Source of the DNA: Comamonadaceae bacterium
GTDB taxonomy: Bacteria > Pseudomonadota > Gammaproteobacteria > Burkholderiales > Burkholderiaceae_C
Assembly: GCA_027485235.1 (NCBI GenBank)
Contig: JAIXRJ010000035.1
Location: forward strand, 1-45,933
DNA length: 45,933 bases
Direction of reading: 5' to 3'
This document shows positions 35,262 to 43,086 of this stretch, in pieces (positions within the stretch are counted from its first letter, which is position 1; the number at the start of each line of letters is the position of its first letter). Under the pieces are notes generated by a model. That model saw nothing but the letters and a program-made list of their open reading frames with translations, did no database searches and had not been told where the DNA came from. A program made the position numbers and the translations under genes.

Positions 35262-37376
35262 TCAGTGGATGCGCATGCCGGGCTTGGCACCGGGCCAGGG
35301 GTGCAGCACGTAAATGCCGGCATCGGCTTTTTCGTCGGCGTGACTGGCGGCCAGCACCATGCCTTCACTGACGCCAAACTTCATCTTGCGCGGGGCCAGG
35401 TTGGCCACCAACACGGTGAGTTGGCCGATCAGGTCTTCGGGCTTGTACATGCTGGCGATGCCAGAAAAGACGTTGCGCAGGATGGGACGTCCTTGTGCGT
35501 CCGGGCCTTCGCCCACGTCCAGCGTCAGGCGCAGCAGCTTGACCGAACCTTCCACCGGTTCGCAGTTGACGATCTGGGCGATTCGCAAGTCGACCTTGGC
35601 GAAGTCGTCGATGGAAATCGTGGGCGCGATGGCTTCGCCACCGGGGATCCGCTTTTCATCGACCACCGCTGGCGGCTCGAACAGGGCTTCGAGTTGTTCG
35701 GGGGTGACACGTTGCATGAGGTGTTGGTAAGCGTTGATGCTGTGGCCTGCACCCAGCAGCGATTGCGCTTGATCGAAAGTGAAAGGCGACACATGGAGGA
35801 AGGCTTCCACCTGAGCGGCCAGTGCAGGCAACACCGGCTTGAGCTGGAGTGAAAGCAGGCGGAAGCCTTCGATGCAGGCGGTGCACACGTCGTGCAGGCG
35901 GGCGTCCATGCCTTCTTGTTTGGCCAAGTCCCAAGGCTTGTTCTGGTCCACATAGGCGTTGACTTTGTCGGCCAACAGCATGACTTCGCGCAGGGCTTTG
36001 GCGTATTCGCGCTCTTCGTAAAAGGCGGCAATGGCGGGTGTGGCGTTTTGCAGCGTGGCCAGCAGCGCCTGACCGTCGGCGCTCACCGTGCCCAGTGTCC
36101 CGTTAAAACGCTTGGCAATGAAACCGGCCGAGCGCGAGGCAATGTTGACGAATTTACCGATCAGGTCAGAGTTCACCCGCGTCATGAAGTCTTCGGCGTT
36201 GAAGTCGATGTCCTCGTTGCGGGCCGAGAGTTTGGCCGCCAGGTAGTAGCGCAGCCACTCGGGGTTCATGCCCAGGCTTAGGTACTTGAGCGGATCCAGG
36301 CCCGTGCCCCGGCTCTTGCTCATCTTCTCGCCGTTGTTCACCGTCAAAAAGCCATGCACGTTCACCTTGTTGGGCGTCTTGCGACCCGAAAAGTGCAGCA
36401 TGGCGGGCCAAAACAGCGTGTGGAAGGTCACGATGTCTTTGCCGATGAAGTGGATTTGTTCCAGCGCGGGGTTGGCCATGTAGGCGTCGTAACTCTCGCC
36501 GCGCTGGTCCAGCAGGTTCTTGAGGGATGCCAGGTAGCCCACAGGTGCGTCCAGCCAGACATAAAAATACTTGCCTGGTGCGTCGGGAATCTCGATCCCA
36601 AAGTAAGGCGCATCGCGCGAAATGTCCCAGTCGCCCAAGCCTTCGCTGGTCGTGCCGTCGGGGTTGCTGCGCACAGAAAACCACTCTTTGACCTTGTTGG
36701 CCACCTCGGGTTGCAGCTTGCCGTCTTGCGTCCACTGGCTCAAAAACTCAATGCAGCGGGGGTCAGACAGCTTGAAAAAGAAGTGTTCCGAGGTTTTGAG
36801 CTCGGGCTTGGCGCCGGACAGGGCTGAAAACGGGTTGATCAGGTCGGTGGGGGCATAGACCGCACCGCAGACTTCGCAGTTGTCGCCGTACTGGTCCTTG
36901 GCATGGCACTTGGGGCATTCGCCTTTGATGAATCGGTCGGGCAGGAACATGTTCTTTTGCGGGTCAAAGAACTGTTCGACAGCGCGCACTTCGATCAGCG
37001 AGCCGCCTTTGGCCAAAGGGATGTCGCGCAGGTCGCGGTAAATCTGGCGGGCCAACTCGTGGTTTTCTGGCGCGTCGGTGCTGTGCCAATTGTCGAACTG
37101 GATGTGAAAACCGTCCAAATAAGGCTTGCGGCCCGCTGCAATGTCGGCCACAAACTGCTGGGGCGTCTTGCCTGCCTTTTCGGCGGCGATCATGATCGGC
37201 GCGCCATGCGTGTCGTCGGCCCCCACAAAGTTGACGTGGCTGCCTTGCATGCGCTGGACCCTTACCCAGATGTCGGCCTGGATGTATTCCATGATGTGGC
37301 CGATGTGGAAATGGCCATTGGCATACGGCAAGGCGGTGGTGACAAAAAGCTGGCGGGGCACGTGGGGGGCAGACAT
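35262..37376 (-). CDS. metG: Methionyl-tRNA synthetase
   Basis: A 704-residue class I synthetase. HIGH motif: [17 protein letters not shown]. Zinc-binding knob: [25 protein letters not shown] motif: [13 protein letters not shown]-terminal EMAP/Trbp111-type tRNA-binding domain ([21 protein letters not shown] and [16 protein letters not shown]) makes it the long, dimeric E. coli type. ATG 37376 gives the conserved N-terminus; the frame is open 24 codons further upstream. It is divergent from apbC with an 86-base gap, an arrangement common in Comamonadaceae, and is followed by DUF1275 and SulP genes. Confidence 0.97.
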   Translation of the reverse strand: MSAPHVPRQLFVTTALPYANGHFHIGHIMEYIQADIWVRVQRMQGSHVNFVGADDTHGAPIMIAAEKAGKTPQQFVADIAAGRKPYLDGFHIQFDNWHSTDAPENHELARQIYRDLRDIPLAKGGSLIEVRAVEQFFDPQKNMFLPDRFIKGECPKCHAKDQYGDNCEVCGAVYAPTDLINPFSALSGAKPELKTSEHFFFKLSDPRCIEFLSQWTQDGKLQPEVANKVKEWFSVRSNPDGTTSEGLGDWDISRDAPYFGIEIPDAPGKYFYVWLDAPVGYLASLKNLLDQRGESYDAYMANPALEQIHFIGKDIVTFHTLFWPAMLHFSGRKTPNKVNVHGFLTVNNGEKMSKSRGTGLDPLKYLSLGMNPEWLRYYLAAKLSARNEDIDFNAEDFMTRVNSDLIGKFVNIASRSAGFIAKRFNGTLGTVSADGQALLATLQNATPAIAAFYEEREYAKALREVMLLADKVNAYVDQNKPWDLAKQEGMDARLHDVCTACIEGFRLLSLQLKPVLPALAAQVEAFLHVSPFTFDQAQSLLGAGHSINAYQHLMQRVTPEQLEALFEPPAVVDEKRIPGGEAIAPTISIDDFAKVDLRIAQIVNCEPVEGSVKLLRLTLDVGEGPDAQGRPILRNVFSGIASMYKPEDLIGQLTVLVANLAPRKMKFGVSEGMVLAASHADEKADAGIYVLHPWPGAKPGMRIH

Positions 37377-37462
37377 GGTGGGGCGGTTTTTAGGGGAATC
37401 GCTGATTTTAGGGTGTACAGCTTGGCTTGTCGGTAAACTCCGCCCCATTCAAGAAAGCGACC

Positions 37463-38551
37463 ATGGCAACCACAGAACAACTCCTCCAGGCCCTGCAAGC
37501 CGTCATCGACCCCAATACGGGCAAAGACTTCATCACGACCAAAACCCTGAAAAACCTGGTCGTCGAGGGCGGCGATGTGTCGTTTGACGTCGAACTGGGC
37601 TACCCCGCCAAAAGTCAGGTTCCCTCGCTGCGCCAAGCCCTGATTGCTGCCGCCAAGGGCGTACCCGGCGTGGCCAATGTCTCGGCCAATGTGAGCAGCA
37701 AGATCGCGGCCCATGCCGCCCAACGCGGCGTGGCGCTGCTGCCGCAGGTCAAAAACATCGTGGCCGTGGCCTCGGGCAAAGGCGGTGTGGGCAAAAGCAC
37801 CACCGCCGTCAACTTGGCGCTGGCGCTGGCCGCCGAGGGCGCCAAGGTGGGCCTGTTGGACGCCGATATTTACGGCCCCAGCCAACCGATGATGATGGGC
37901 ATCGAAGGCCGCCCCGAAAGTGATGATGGCCAGACCATGGAGCCGATGGAAAACTATGGCGTTCAGGTCATGTCGATTGGCTTTTTGGTCGATCAGGATG
38001 AAGCCATGATCTGGCGCGGCCCCATGGCCACCCAAGCGCTGGAGCAGTTGCTGCGCCAGACCAACTGGAAGGAACTCGACTATTTGATTGTCGACATGCC
38101 TCCCGGCACGGGCGACATCCAGTTGACCTTGAGTCAGCGTGTGCCCATGACAGGCGCGGTGATTGTGACCACGCCCCAAGACATTGCTTTGCTGGATGCC
38201 AAGAAAGGCATCAAGATGTTTGAAAAAGTGGGCGTCCCAATTTTGGGCATCGTGGAAAACATGGCGGTGCATGTGTGCACGAATTGCGGCCAAGTGGAGC
38301 ACATTTTTGGCCAGGATGGCGGCAAGCGCTACGCGGCCGACAAGGGTATCGATTACCTGGGTGCCTTGCCCCTGAACATGCAAATCCGTTTGCAGGCCGA
38401 CAACGGCAAACCCACGGTGGTGTCCGACCCCGATGGCGAAGTGGCCCAGATTTACAAGGCGGTGGCCCGCCAAGTGGCCATCAAGATCGCGGCCAAGGCC
38501 AAGGACTTTTCGAGCAAGTTCCCGACCATCAAGGTCAGCAAGGACACCTGA
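37463..38551 (+). CDS. apbC: Mrp/ApbC iron-sulfur carrier ATPase
   Basis: A 362-residue P-loop ATPase that carries and delivers Fe-S clusters. It has an N-terminal MIP18-like domain (about residues 1-85) and a ParA/NBP35-type ATPase domain with deviant Walker A SGKGGVGKSTTAVNLA, DADIYGPSQPMMMG and VDMPPGTGDIQLTLSQ. The cluster-binding pair is in VCTNCGQVEHIFG (CxxC). ATG 37463 follows AAGAAAG. A perfect 9-bp hairpin follows the stop. Confidence 0.96.
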   Translation: MATTEQLLQALQAVIDPNTGKDFITTKTLKNLVVEGGDVSFDVELGYPAKSQVPSLRQALIAAAKGVPGVANVSANVSSKIAAHAAQRGVALLPQVKNIVAVASGKGGVGKSTTAVNLALALAAEGAKVGLLDADIYGPSQPMMMGIEGRPESDDGQTMEPMENYGVQVMSIGFLVDQDEAMIWRGPMATQALEQLLRQTNWKELDYLIVDMPPGTGDIQLTLSQRVPMTGAVIVTTPQDIALLDAKKGIKMFEKVGVPILGIVENMAVHVCTNCGQVEHIFGQDGGKRYAADKGIDYLGALPLNMQIRLQADNGKPTVVSDPDGEVAQIYKAVARQVAIKIAAKAKDFSSKFPTIKVSKDT

Positions 38552-38570
38552 CGGGTCGGTGCCCCCCGAT

Positions 38571-38592
38571 AAAACCGGCCTGTGCCGGTTTT
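38571..38592. terminator. Bidirectional terminator between apbC and bclA
   Basis: AAAACCGGC (38571-38579), loop CTGT, GCCGGTTTT (38584-38592): a perfect nine-base stem with A/T ends, 19 bases after the apbC stop and just before the end of the convergent bclA. The terminal T and A tracts suit termination in both directions. Confidence 0.7.
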
Positions 38593-38600
38593 GTCAGGTT

Positions 38601-40163
38601 TCAGCGGGCCGCGTTTTCCTGATCACGCAATCTGAATCGTTGGATCTTGCCCGTCGCGGTCTTGGGCAGCTCGGTCACAAATTCGACGAATCGCGGGTAC
38701 TTGTAAGGTGCCAGACGCTCTTTCACAAAGGCTTTGACATCATCTTGTGTCAGGCTTTGGCCGGACTTGAGCACGATGAAGGCCTTGGTTTTGGTCAGAC
38801 CATCGGTGTCTTGCTTGCCAATCACCGCGGCTTCCAAAATGGCGGGGTGTTGCACCAAGGTGGACTCCACCTCAAAAGGCGAGACGTAGATGCCACTGAC
38901 CTTGAGCATGTCGTCGTTGCGCCCGGCGTAGGTGTAGTAACCGTCGGCGTCACGCGTGTATTTGTCGCCGCTTTGGGTCCAAACGCCCTGGAAGGTGTTG
39001 CGCGATTTCTCGCGGTTGTTCCAGTACATCAAAGCGCTGCTGGGGCCCTGGATGTACAGGTCGCCAATCTCGTCGTAGCCAGTGACCACGCGGCCGTCTT
39101 CATGGCGCAACTGCACTTCGTAGCCCGGCACCGGTTTGCCGGTGGTGCCGTAGCGCACGTCGCCGGGGCGGTTGGACAAAAAGACGTGCAGCATTTCGGT
39201 GGAGCCGATGCCGTCGATGATCTCGCAGCCAAAGTGCGCAGACCAGCGTTCGGCAATGTCGCGTGGCAAGGCCTCACCGGCCGACGAGCACAGGCGCAGG
39301 GCCACTTGGCGCTTGGCGGGCAGATCGGGGTTGGCCAGCATGCCGCCGTAGCCAGTGGGCGCGCCGTAAAACACGGTGGGCTGGTGGTCGACCAGTCGTT
39401 TGAAGGTGGCTTGCGGGGTGGGGCGTTCGGCCATCAACACCACCGTGGCGCCCACGCTCAATGGGAAGGTGAGGGCGTTGCCCAGGCCATAGGCAAAAAA
39501 CAGCTTGGCGGCCGAGAACACGGTGTCGCTTTCTTGCAGGTTCAGCACACCTTGGCCGTACAGCGCGGCCGTCCAGTACAGGTTGCCCTGGCTGTGCACC
39601 GTGCCCTTGGGTTGGCCGGTGGAGCCCGACGAATACAGCCAAAACGCCGGTTCATCGGCCAGAGTTTGCGCGGGCAGCACCGGGGTGTTTTGCGCCACGA
39701 AGTCGGCCATGTTGAAGTGGCCCTGTTCCAGCGCGGTGGTCGGGCGTGAGACCACCACTTGGCGCACTTCGGATTTGGCCAGATCCATGGCCGCTTGCAG
39801 CGTGGGCAGCAAGGCCCCTGACACCAGCGCCGCTTGCGCGCGGCTGTTGCGCAGCATGAAGGCATAGTCTTCGGCGGTGAGCAGCGTGTTGACGGCCACC
39901 GGCACCACACCTGCACAGAGTGAGCCCAAAAAGGCCACGACCCAGTCGCTGCTGTCTTGCATGAGCAGCAGCACGCGCTCTTCGCGCCGGATGCCCATGG
40001 CCTGCAGACCGCCGGCAAAGCGGCGGATCTGCTCGGTCAGCTCGCCATAGGTCAAGGTGCCCATATCGTCGATCAGGGCGGTTTTACGGGCTCGATGGGC
40101 GTTGCTGGCGATCAAGTGTTGGGCGAAATTGAAATCTGCGGGGGGTGGCGTCACGGGGCGCAT
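38601..40163 (-). CDS. bclA: Benzoate-CoA ligase
   Basis: A 520-residue adenylate-forming enzyme that activates benzoate to benzoyl-CoA. Motifs: phosphate loop YSSGSTGQPKGTVHSQGNL, FFAYGLGNALTFPLSVGAT, GIGSTEMLHVFLSNRPGDVRYG, hinge YAGRNDDMLKVSGIYVSPFEVE and the C-terminal catalytic Lys in PKTATGKIQRFRLR. The FNFAQHLI start and GSTEMLHVFLSN are typical of benzoate and 4-hydroxybenzoate CoA ligases; the box context decides for benzoate. ATG 40163 has a good GAGGAGA site. boxD lies 59 bases upstream on the same strand, so boxD-bclA are one unit. Confidence 0.93.
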   Translation of the reverse strand: MRPVTPPPADFNFAQHLIASNAHRARKTALIDDMGTLTYGELTEQIRRFAGGLQAMGIRREERVLLLMQDSSDWVVAFLGSLCAGVVPVAVNTLLTAEDYAFMLRNSRAQAALVSGALLPTLQAAMDLAKSEVRQVVVSRPTTALEQGHFNMADFVAQNTPVLPAQTLADEPAFWLYSSGSTGQPKGTVHSQGNLYWTAALYGQGVLNLQESDTVFSAAKLFFAYGLGNALTFPLSVGATVVLMAERPTPQATFKRLVDHQPTVFYGAPTGYGGMLANPDLPAKRQVALRLCSSAGEALPRDIAERWSAHFGCEIIDGIGSTEMLHVFLSNRPGDVRYGTTGKPVPGYEVQLRHEDGRVVTGYDEIGDLYIQGPSSALMYWNNREKSRNTFQGVWTQSGDKYTRDADGYYTYAGRNDDMLKVSGIYVSPFEVESTLVQHPAILEAAVIGKQDTDGLTKTKAFIVLKSGQSLTQDDVKAFVKERLAPYKYPRFVEFVTELPKTATGKIQRFRLRDQENAAR

Positions 40164-40222
40164 GGTTTGTCTCCTCGGAAGTCTCTGATGTTGTTGGAAT
40201 GGTGGGGGCTTGTGAAGGGGGT

Positions 40223-41794
40223 TTACAAGGACAAAGTCGCACCTTGCGCTGCCAGCGCATCCAGCGCCAGCGCGCTGCCTTGCACCGCTGTGCGGCGGTG
40301 GTAGAAGTTCAGCGCCCTGAGGCCTCCCAATTCTTCGCCACCCCCTGCGCGGCCGGGGCCGCCGTGCAGGCTCATGGGCATCACGTTGCCGTGGCCGCTG
40401 TGCAGGGCCGCCACATCGGGCGAAATCGCGTGCACTCGGCCGTGGCTGCTGGCCAGTTCGACCGAGGCTTGTGCGGTGAAGGCCGGGTCTTCGCTGTACA
40501 CCGAACAGACCAGCGAGCCTTCGCCCCGACGGATCATGGCGTAGGCCTCGTCGATGCTGTCGTAAGGCATCAGGGTGGACACGGGGCCAAACACCTCGAC
40601 CGCGTGCAGGACCTTGGCGGTCATCGGGGTGTCGGTGCCCAGCAACACCGGGGCCACGCAGGCGCTGGCCGCGTCGGCGTCCACCAGACCCGCTCCGCTG
40701 CCGTCAAACAGCACAGTGGCTTCGGTTTTGAGCTGGGCCAATCCGGCCAGCACGCTGGCTTTTTGCGCCTGGCTGACCAGTGCGCCCATGCGCACGGCCT
40801 CGTTGCGCGGGTTGCCCACGGTGGTTTTGGCGAGGCGTGCGCCAATCGCTTCGGCGGCGGCTTTGTACAAAGCGCGTGGCACAAACACGCGGCGAATCGC
40901 CGTACACTTCTGGCCCGATTTGACGGTCATCTCGCGGGCGACTTCGGCCACCAGCAACTTGAAGGCTTCGCTGTCGGCCGTGGCGGCGGGCGAGAGAAGG
41001 GCCGAGTTCAGGCTGTCGGCTTCGATGTTGCAGCGCACCGACAACTCGGTCACGGCGCGGTGGCTGCGAATGATCTGGCCGGTCTCGGCCGAGCCGGTGA
41101 AGCTCACCACATCAAAGGCTAGCAGCTGGTCCATCAGGCCTGCGGACGAGCCGCAGATGACTGACAAAGCGCCCACGGGCAACACGCCCGCATCGACCAC
41201 GTCTTTGACCATGCGCTGGGTCAGCCAGGCGGTGGCCGTGGCGGGTTTGATGATGACGGGCACGCCCGACAGCAGGGCGGGCGCGGCTTTCTCCCACAAG
41301 CCCCAGCTGGGGAAGTTGAAGGCGTTGATGAACAGCGCCACGCCGCGCGTGGGCACCTGGATGTGCTGGGTCTGGAAAGCCGGGTCCTTGGCCATGCGGA
41401 TGCGCTGGCCATCCAGCAGCAGCGTGGCGTCGCCCAGCGCCGCGCCCTGTTTGGCGTAGTAGCCCAGGGTGAAGATCGCGCCGTCGATGTCCACACCCGA
41501 GTCCTTGGCCACGGTGCCGCTGTTGGCGGTGGCAATCTCGTAGTAAGCATCGCGGTGGGCTTGCAGCACTTCGGTGATTTGGGTCAGCAAGGCTGCGCGC
41601 TGGCCGTAGCTCAGGGCGCGCAGGGCCGCGCCGCCTTGTTCGCGGGCAAAGGCAAAGCCCTCGGCCAGGTCGATGCCCGCGCTCGACACACGGGCCAGTT
41701 CGGTGCCCAGCACCGGGTCCAACATTGGCGTGCCTGCGCCGGTGCCGGTTTGCCAGCGGCCTGCGAAAAAGTTGGGGAGCAATGCGGTGGTCAT
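40223..41794 (-). CDS. boxD: 3,4-dehydroadipyl-CoA semialdehyde dehydrogenase BoxD
   Basis: A 523-residue aldehyde dehydrogenase of the Box pathway that oxidises 3,4-dehydroadipyl-CoA semialdehyde with NADP+. The N-terminus FFAGRWQTGTGAGTPMLDPV, INAFNFPSWGLWEKAAPALLSGVPVIIKPA, VSFTGSAETGQIIRSH and the catalytic Cys in KSGQKCTAIRRVFVP identify the PaaZ/BoxD-type branch. It has only the dehydrogenase domain, not the PaaZ hydratase, and is adjacent to boxR and boxC. ATG 41794 has a GGAAAG site. It is divergent from boxR across a 208-base region with putative operators. Confidence 0.94.
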   Translation of the reverse strand: MTTALLPNFFAGRWQTGTGAGTPMLDPVLGTELARVSSAGIDLAEGFAFAREQGGAALRALSYGQRAALLTQITEVLQAHRDAYYEIATANSGTVAKDSGVDIDGAIFTLGYYAKQGAALGDATLLLDGQRIRMAKDPAFQTQHIQVPTRGVALFINAFNFPSWGLWEKAAPALLSGVPVIIKPATATAWLTQRMVKDVVDAGVLPVGALSVICGSSAGLMDQLLAFDVVSFTGSAETGQIIRSHRAVTELSVRCNIEADSLNSALLSPAATADSEAFKLLVAEVAREMTVKSGQKCTAIRRVFVPRALYKAAAEAIGARLAKTTVGNPRNEAVRMGALVSQAQKASVLAGLAQLKTEATVLFDGSGAGLVDADAASACVAPVLLGTDTPMTAKVLHAVEVFGPVSTLMPYDSIDEAYAMIRRGEGSLVCSVYSEDPAFTAQASVELASSHGRVHAISPDVAALHSGHGNVMPMSLHGGPGRAGGGEELGGLRALNFYHRRTAVQGSALALDALAAQGATLSL

Positions 41795-41905
41795 GTGCAG
41801 GTTCTTTCCGGGTGCGCCCTGAGGCGCTTTGTGGGTGTTGACATGCCGTGGCAGGCAATAAAAAACTGTTCCGAGGGTTCAGTTGGCGGTATAAACACGG
41901 GTTGA

Positions 41906-41919
41906 TGCATTATTTTGCG
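41906..41919. promoter_or_regulatory. Degenerate BoxR-type box (TGCA-N6-TGCG)
   Basis: TGCA, six A/T bases and TGCG. It has the same spacing as the three perfect copies nearby and covers the putative -10 of the boxD promoter, where a bound repressor would block transcription. Confidence 0.4.
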
Positions 41920-41936
41920 TGTTGGTGAGTATGCAA
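41909..41936 (-). promoter_or_regulatory. Putative boxD-bclA promoter
   Basis: On the minus strand TTGCAT (41936-41931) and AATAAT (41914-41909) are 16 bases apart, a good sigma-70 fit at -10. It would start transcription near 41902, about 110 bases before the boxD ATG. The -35 overlaps the operator at 41932-41945. Prediction only. Confidence 0.4.
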
Positions 41937-41945
41937 TAAAGTGCA
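41932..41945. promoter_or_regulatory. Putative BoxR operator TGCA-N6-TGCA
   Basis: TGCAATAAAGTGCA in the boxD-boxR intergenic region. BzdR/BoxR-type regulators of benzoyl-CoA pathways are known to recognise TGCA-containing operators. The same spacing recurs at 42971-42984 and 43027-43040. It overlaps the -35 of the putative boxD promoter and would lie inside any boxR promoter here. Confidence 0.6.
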
Positions 41946-42002
41946 TATTTTGTGCTTGTTGAAATCAAAGGGTTTTCCCTAATCAAGGGTTGAAAGTTGA
42001 GC

Positions 42003-42926
42003 ATGGCATCACAAGAAGAATCGGTGCAGGTGGAGACAAACGCGCAGGACGCAGACAGCAAGCGCAGCCCATTTCTGGAATCGCTGGGCGAGCGCGTGCG
42101 CACACTGCGCTCGCGCAAGGGCATGACGCGCCGCGCTGTGGCGGTCGCGGCCGATGTGTCTGAGCGGCATCTGGCCAACCTCGAATACGGAACGGGCAAC
42201 GTATCGGTGCTGGTGCTGTTGCAAGTGGCCCATGCTTTGCAATGCTCTCTGGCCGAATTGCTGGGTGACGTGACCACCACCTCGCCCGAGTGGCTGCTGA
42301 TCCGAGAGCTGTTGGGAAAGCGCAGTGAGGCCGATTTGCGCCGTGCCCGTGTGCAGTTGAGCGAGCTGTTTGGTGAGGGCGGCAATGCGCAAGAGCGCAA
42401 GGGTCGCATTGCCTTGATCGGTTTGCGGGGCGCGGGCAAAACCGCGCTGGGCCAGCGCCTGGCCGACGATCTGGGCTTTCCTTTCATTGAGCTGAGCCGC
42501 GAGATCGAACAGTTTGCCGGTTGCCAGATCAGCGAGATCCACAACCTCTATGGCGCCAACGCCTACCGCCGTTACGAGCGCCGTGCGCTCGAAGAGGCGA
42601 TCCAGATTTACCCCGAAGTGGTCATCGCCACGCCGGGCGGTCTGGTGTCGGATTCGGCCAACTTCAATCTGCTGCTCTCGCACTGCACCACGTTGTGGCT
42701 GCAGGCCGATGCCGCTGACCACATGGGCCGCGTGGCGGCGCAGGGCGACATGCGCCCCATGGCGGGCAGCCGCGAAGCCATGGAAGACCTCAAGCGCATT
42801 CTGGAAGGGCGTGCGGCCTTTTATTCCAAGGCGGACATGGCCATCAACACCAGTGGGCGCAGTGAAGACCAGGCCTTTCACGCCTTGCGTACTTCGGTTC
42901 GCCAGCATTTGACCTTGCCGGTTTGA
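42003..42926 (+). CDS. boxR: BoxR, benzoyl-CoA-responsive HTH/shikimate-kinase-like regulator
   Basis: A 307-residue transcription factor made of an N-terminal XRE-type helix-turn-helix (about residues 28-85: LGERVRTLRSRKGMTRRAVAVAADVSERHLANLE) joined to a shikimate-kinase-like domain (from about 130; P-loop ALIGLRGAGKTALGQRLADDLG). In BzdR and BoxR of Azoarcus/Aromatoleum this domain binds benzoyl-CoA, the inducer, rather than shikimate; the YRRYERRALEE segment matches the kinase fold. ATG 42003 follows GAAAG; TTG 41997 is the only longer option. It sits between divergent boxD-bclA and boxC-boxB, with TGCA-type sites on both sides, so it probably represses both units and itself. Confidence 0.93.
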   Translation: MASQEESVQVETNAQDADSKRSPFLESLGERVRTLRSRKGMTRRAVAVAADVSERHLANLEYGTGNVSVLVLLQVAHALQCSLAELLGDVTTTSPEWLLIRELLGKRSEADLRRARVQLSELFGEGGNAQERKGRIALIGLRGAGKTALGQRLADDLGFPFIELSREIEQFAGCQISEIHNLYGANAYRRYERRALEEAIQIYPEVVIATPGGLVSDSANFNLLLSHCTTLWLQADAADHMGRVAAQGDMRPMAGSREAMEDLKRILEGRAAFYSKADMAINTSGRSEDQAFHALRTSVRQHLTLPV

Positions 42927-42941
42927 AGGGTGGAAGAAAAA

Positions 42942-42974
42942 TGCATTTCCTAGGGTAAACGCTAGGAAAATGCA
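42942..42974. promoter_or_regulatory. Long palindrome ending in TGCA after boxR
   Basis: TGCATTTCCTAG (42942-42953), an eight-base spacer, and CTAGGAAAATGCA (42962-42974) form an inverted repeat with one inserted base. Each outer end is TGCA. It begins 15 bases after the boxR stop, so it can serve as RNA hairpin, as an upstream regulator site, or both. Its right end is shared with the operator at 42971. Confidence 0.5.
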
Positions 42975-42984
42975 GTAAAGTGCA
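42971..42984. promoter_or_regulatory. Putative BoxR operator TGCA-N6-TGCA
   Basis: TGCAGTAAAGTGCA, just upstream of the predicted -35 of the boxC promoter. It differs by one base from the site at 41932-41945. Confidence 0.6.
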
Positions 42985-42986
42985 TA

Positions 42987-43015
42987 TTGCGAGGCCGCGT
43001 GACCTGCAATAAAAT
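42987..43015 (+). promoter_or_regulatory. Putative boxC-boxB promoter
   Basis: TTGCGA (42987-42992) and TAAAAT (43010-43015) are separated by 17 bases, close to sigma-70 consensus. Transcription would begin near 43022, about 65 bases before boxC. A degenerate TGCA-N6-TTCA box (43005-43018) covers the -10 and an operator (43027-43040) lies just after the start point, a layout fitting repression by promoter occlusion. Confidence 0.5.
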
Positions 43016-43018
43016 TCA
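43005..43018. promoter_or_regulatory. Degenerate BoxR-type box over the -10
   Basis: TGCAATAAAATTCA: the left half and the spacing match the operators and the right half differs by one base. It contains the predicted -10 of boxC. Confidence 0.4.
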
Positions 43019-43026
43019 ATCCAACA

Positions 43027-43040
43027 TGCACTGAAATGCA
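43027..43040. promoter_or_regulatory. Putative BoxR operator TGCA-N6-TGCA
   Basis: TGCACTGAAATGCA, just downstream of the predicted boxC transcription start and 47 bases before the boxC ATG. It is the third exact copy of the spacing in 1.1 kb. Confidence 0.6.
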
Positions 43041-43086
43041 TTTTTGACCCAAATCAAGCACCACCTTCTTCCACGGAGACATCCCC

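Noticed and set aside
32874..35852. 992-codon plus-strand open frame
   Set aside because: It runs antisense to SulP, DUF1275 and the metG end with His/Gln-rich composition; a codon-bias shadow.
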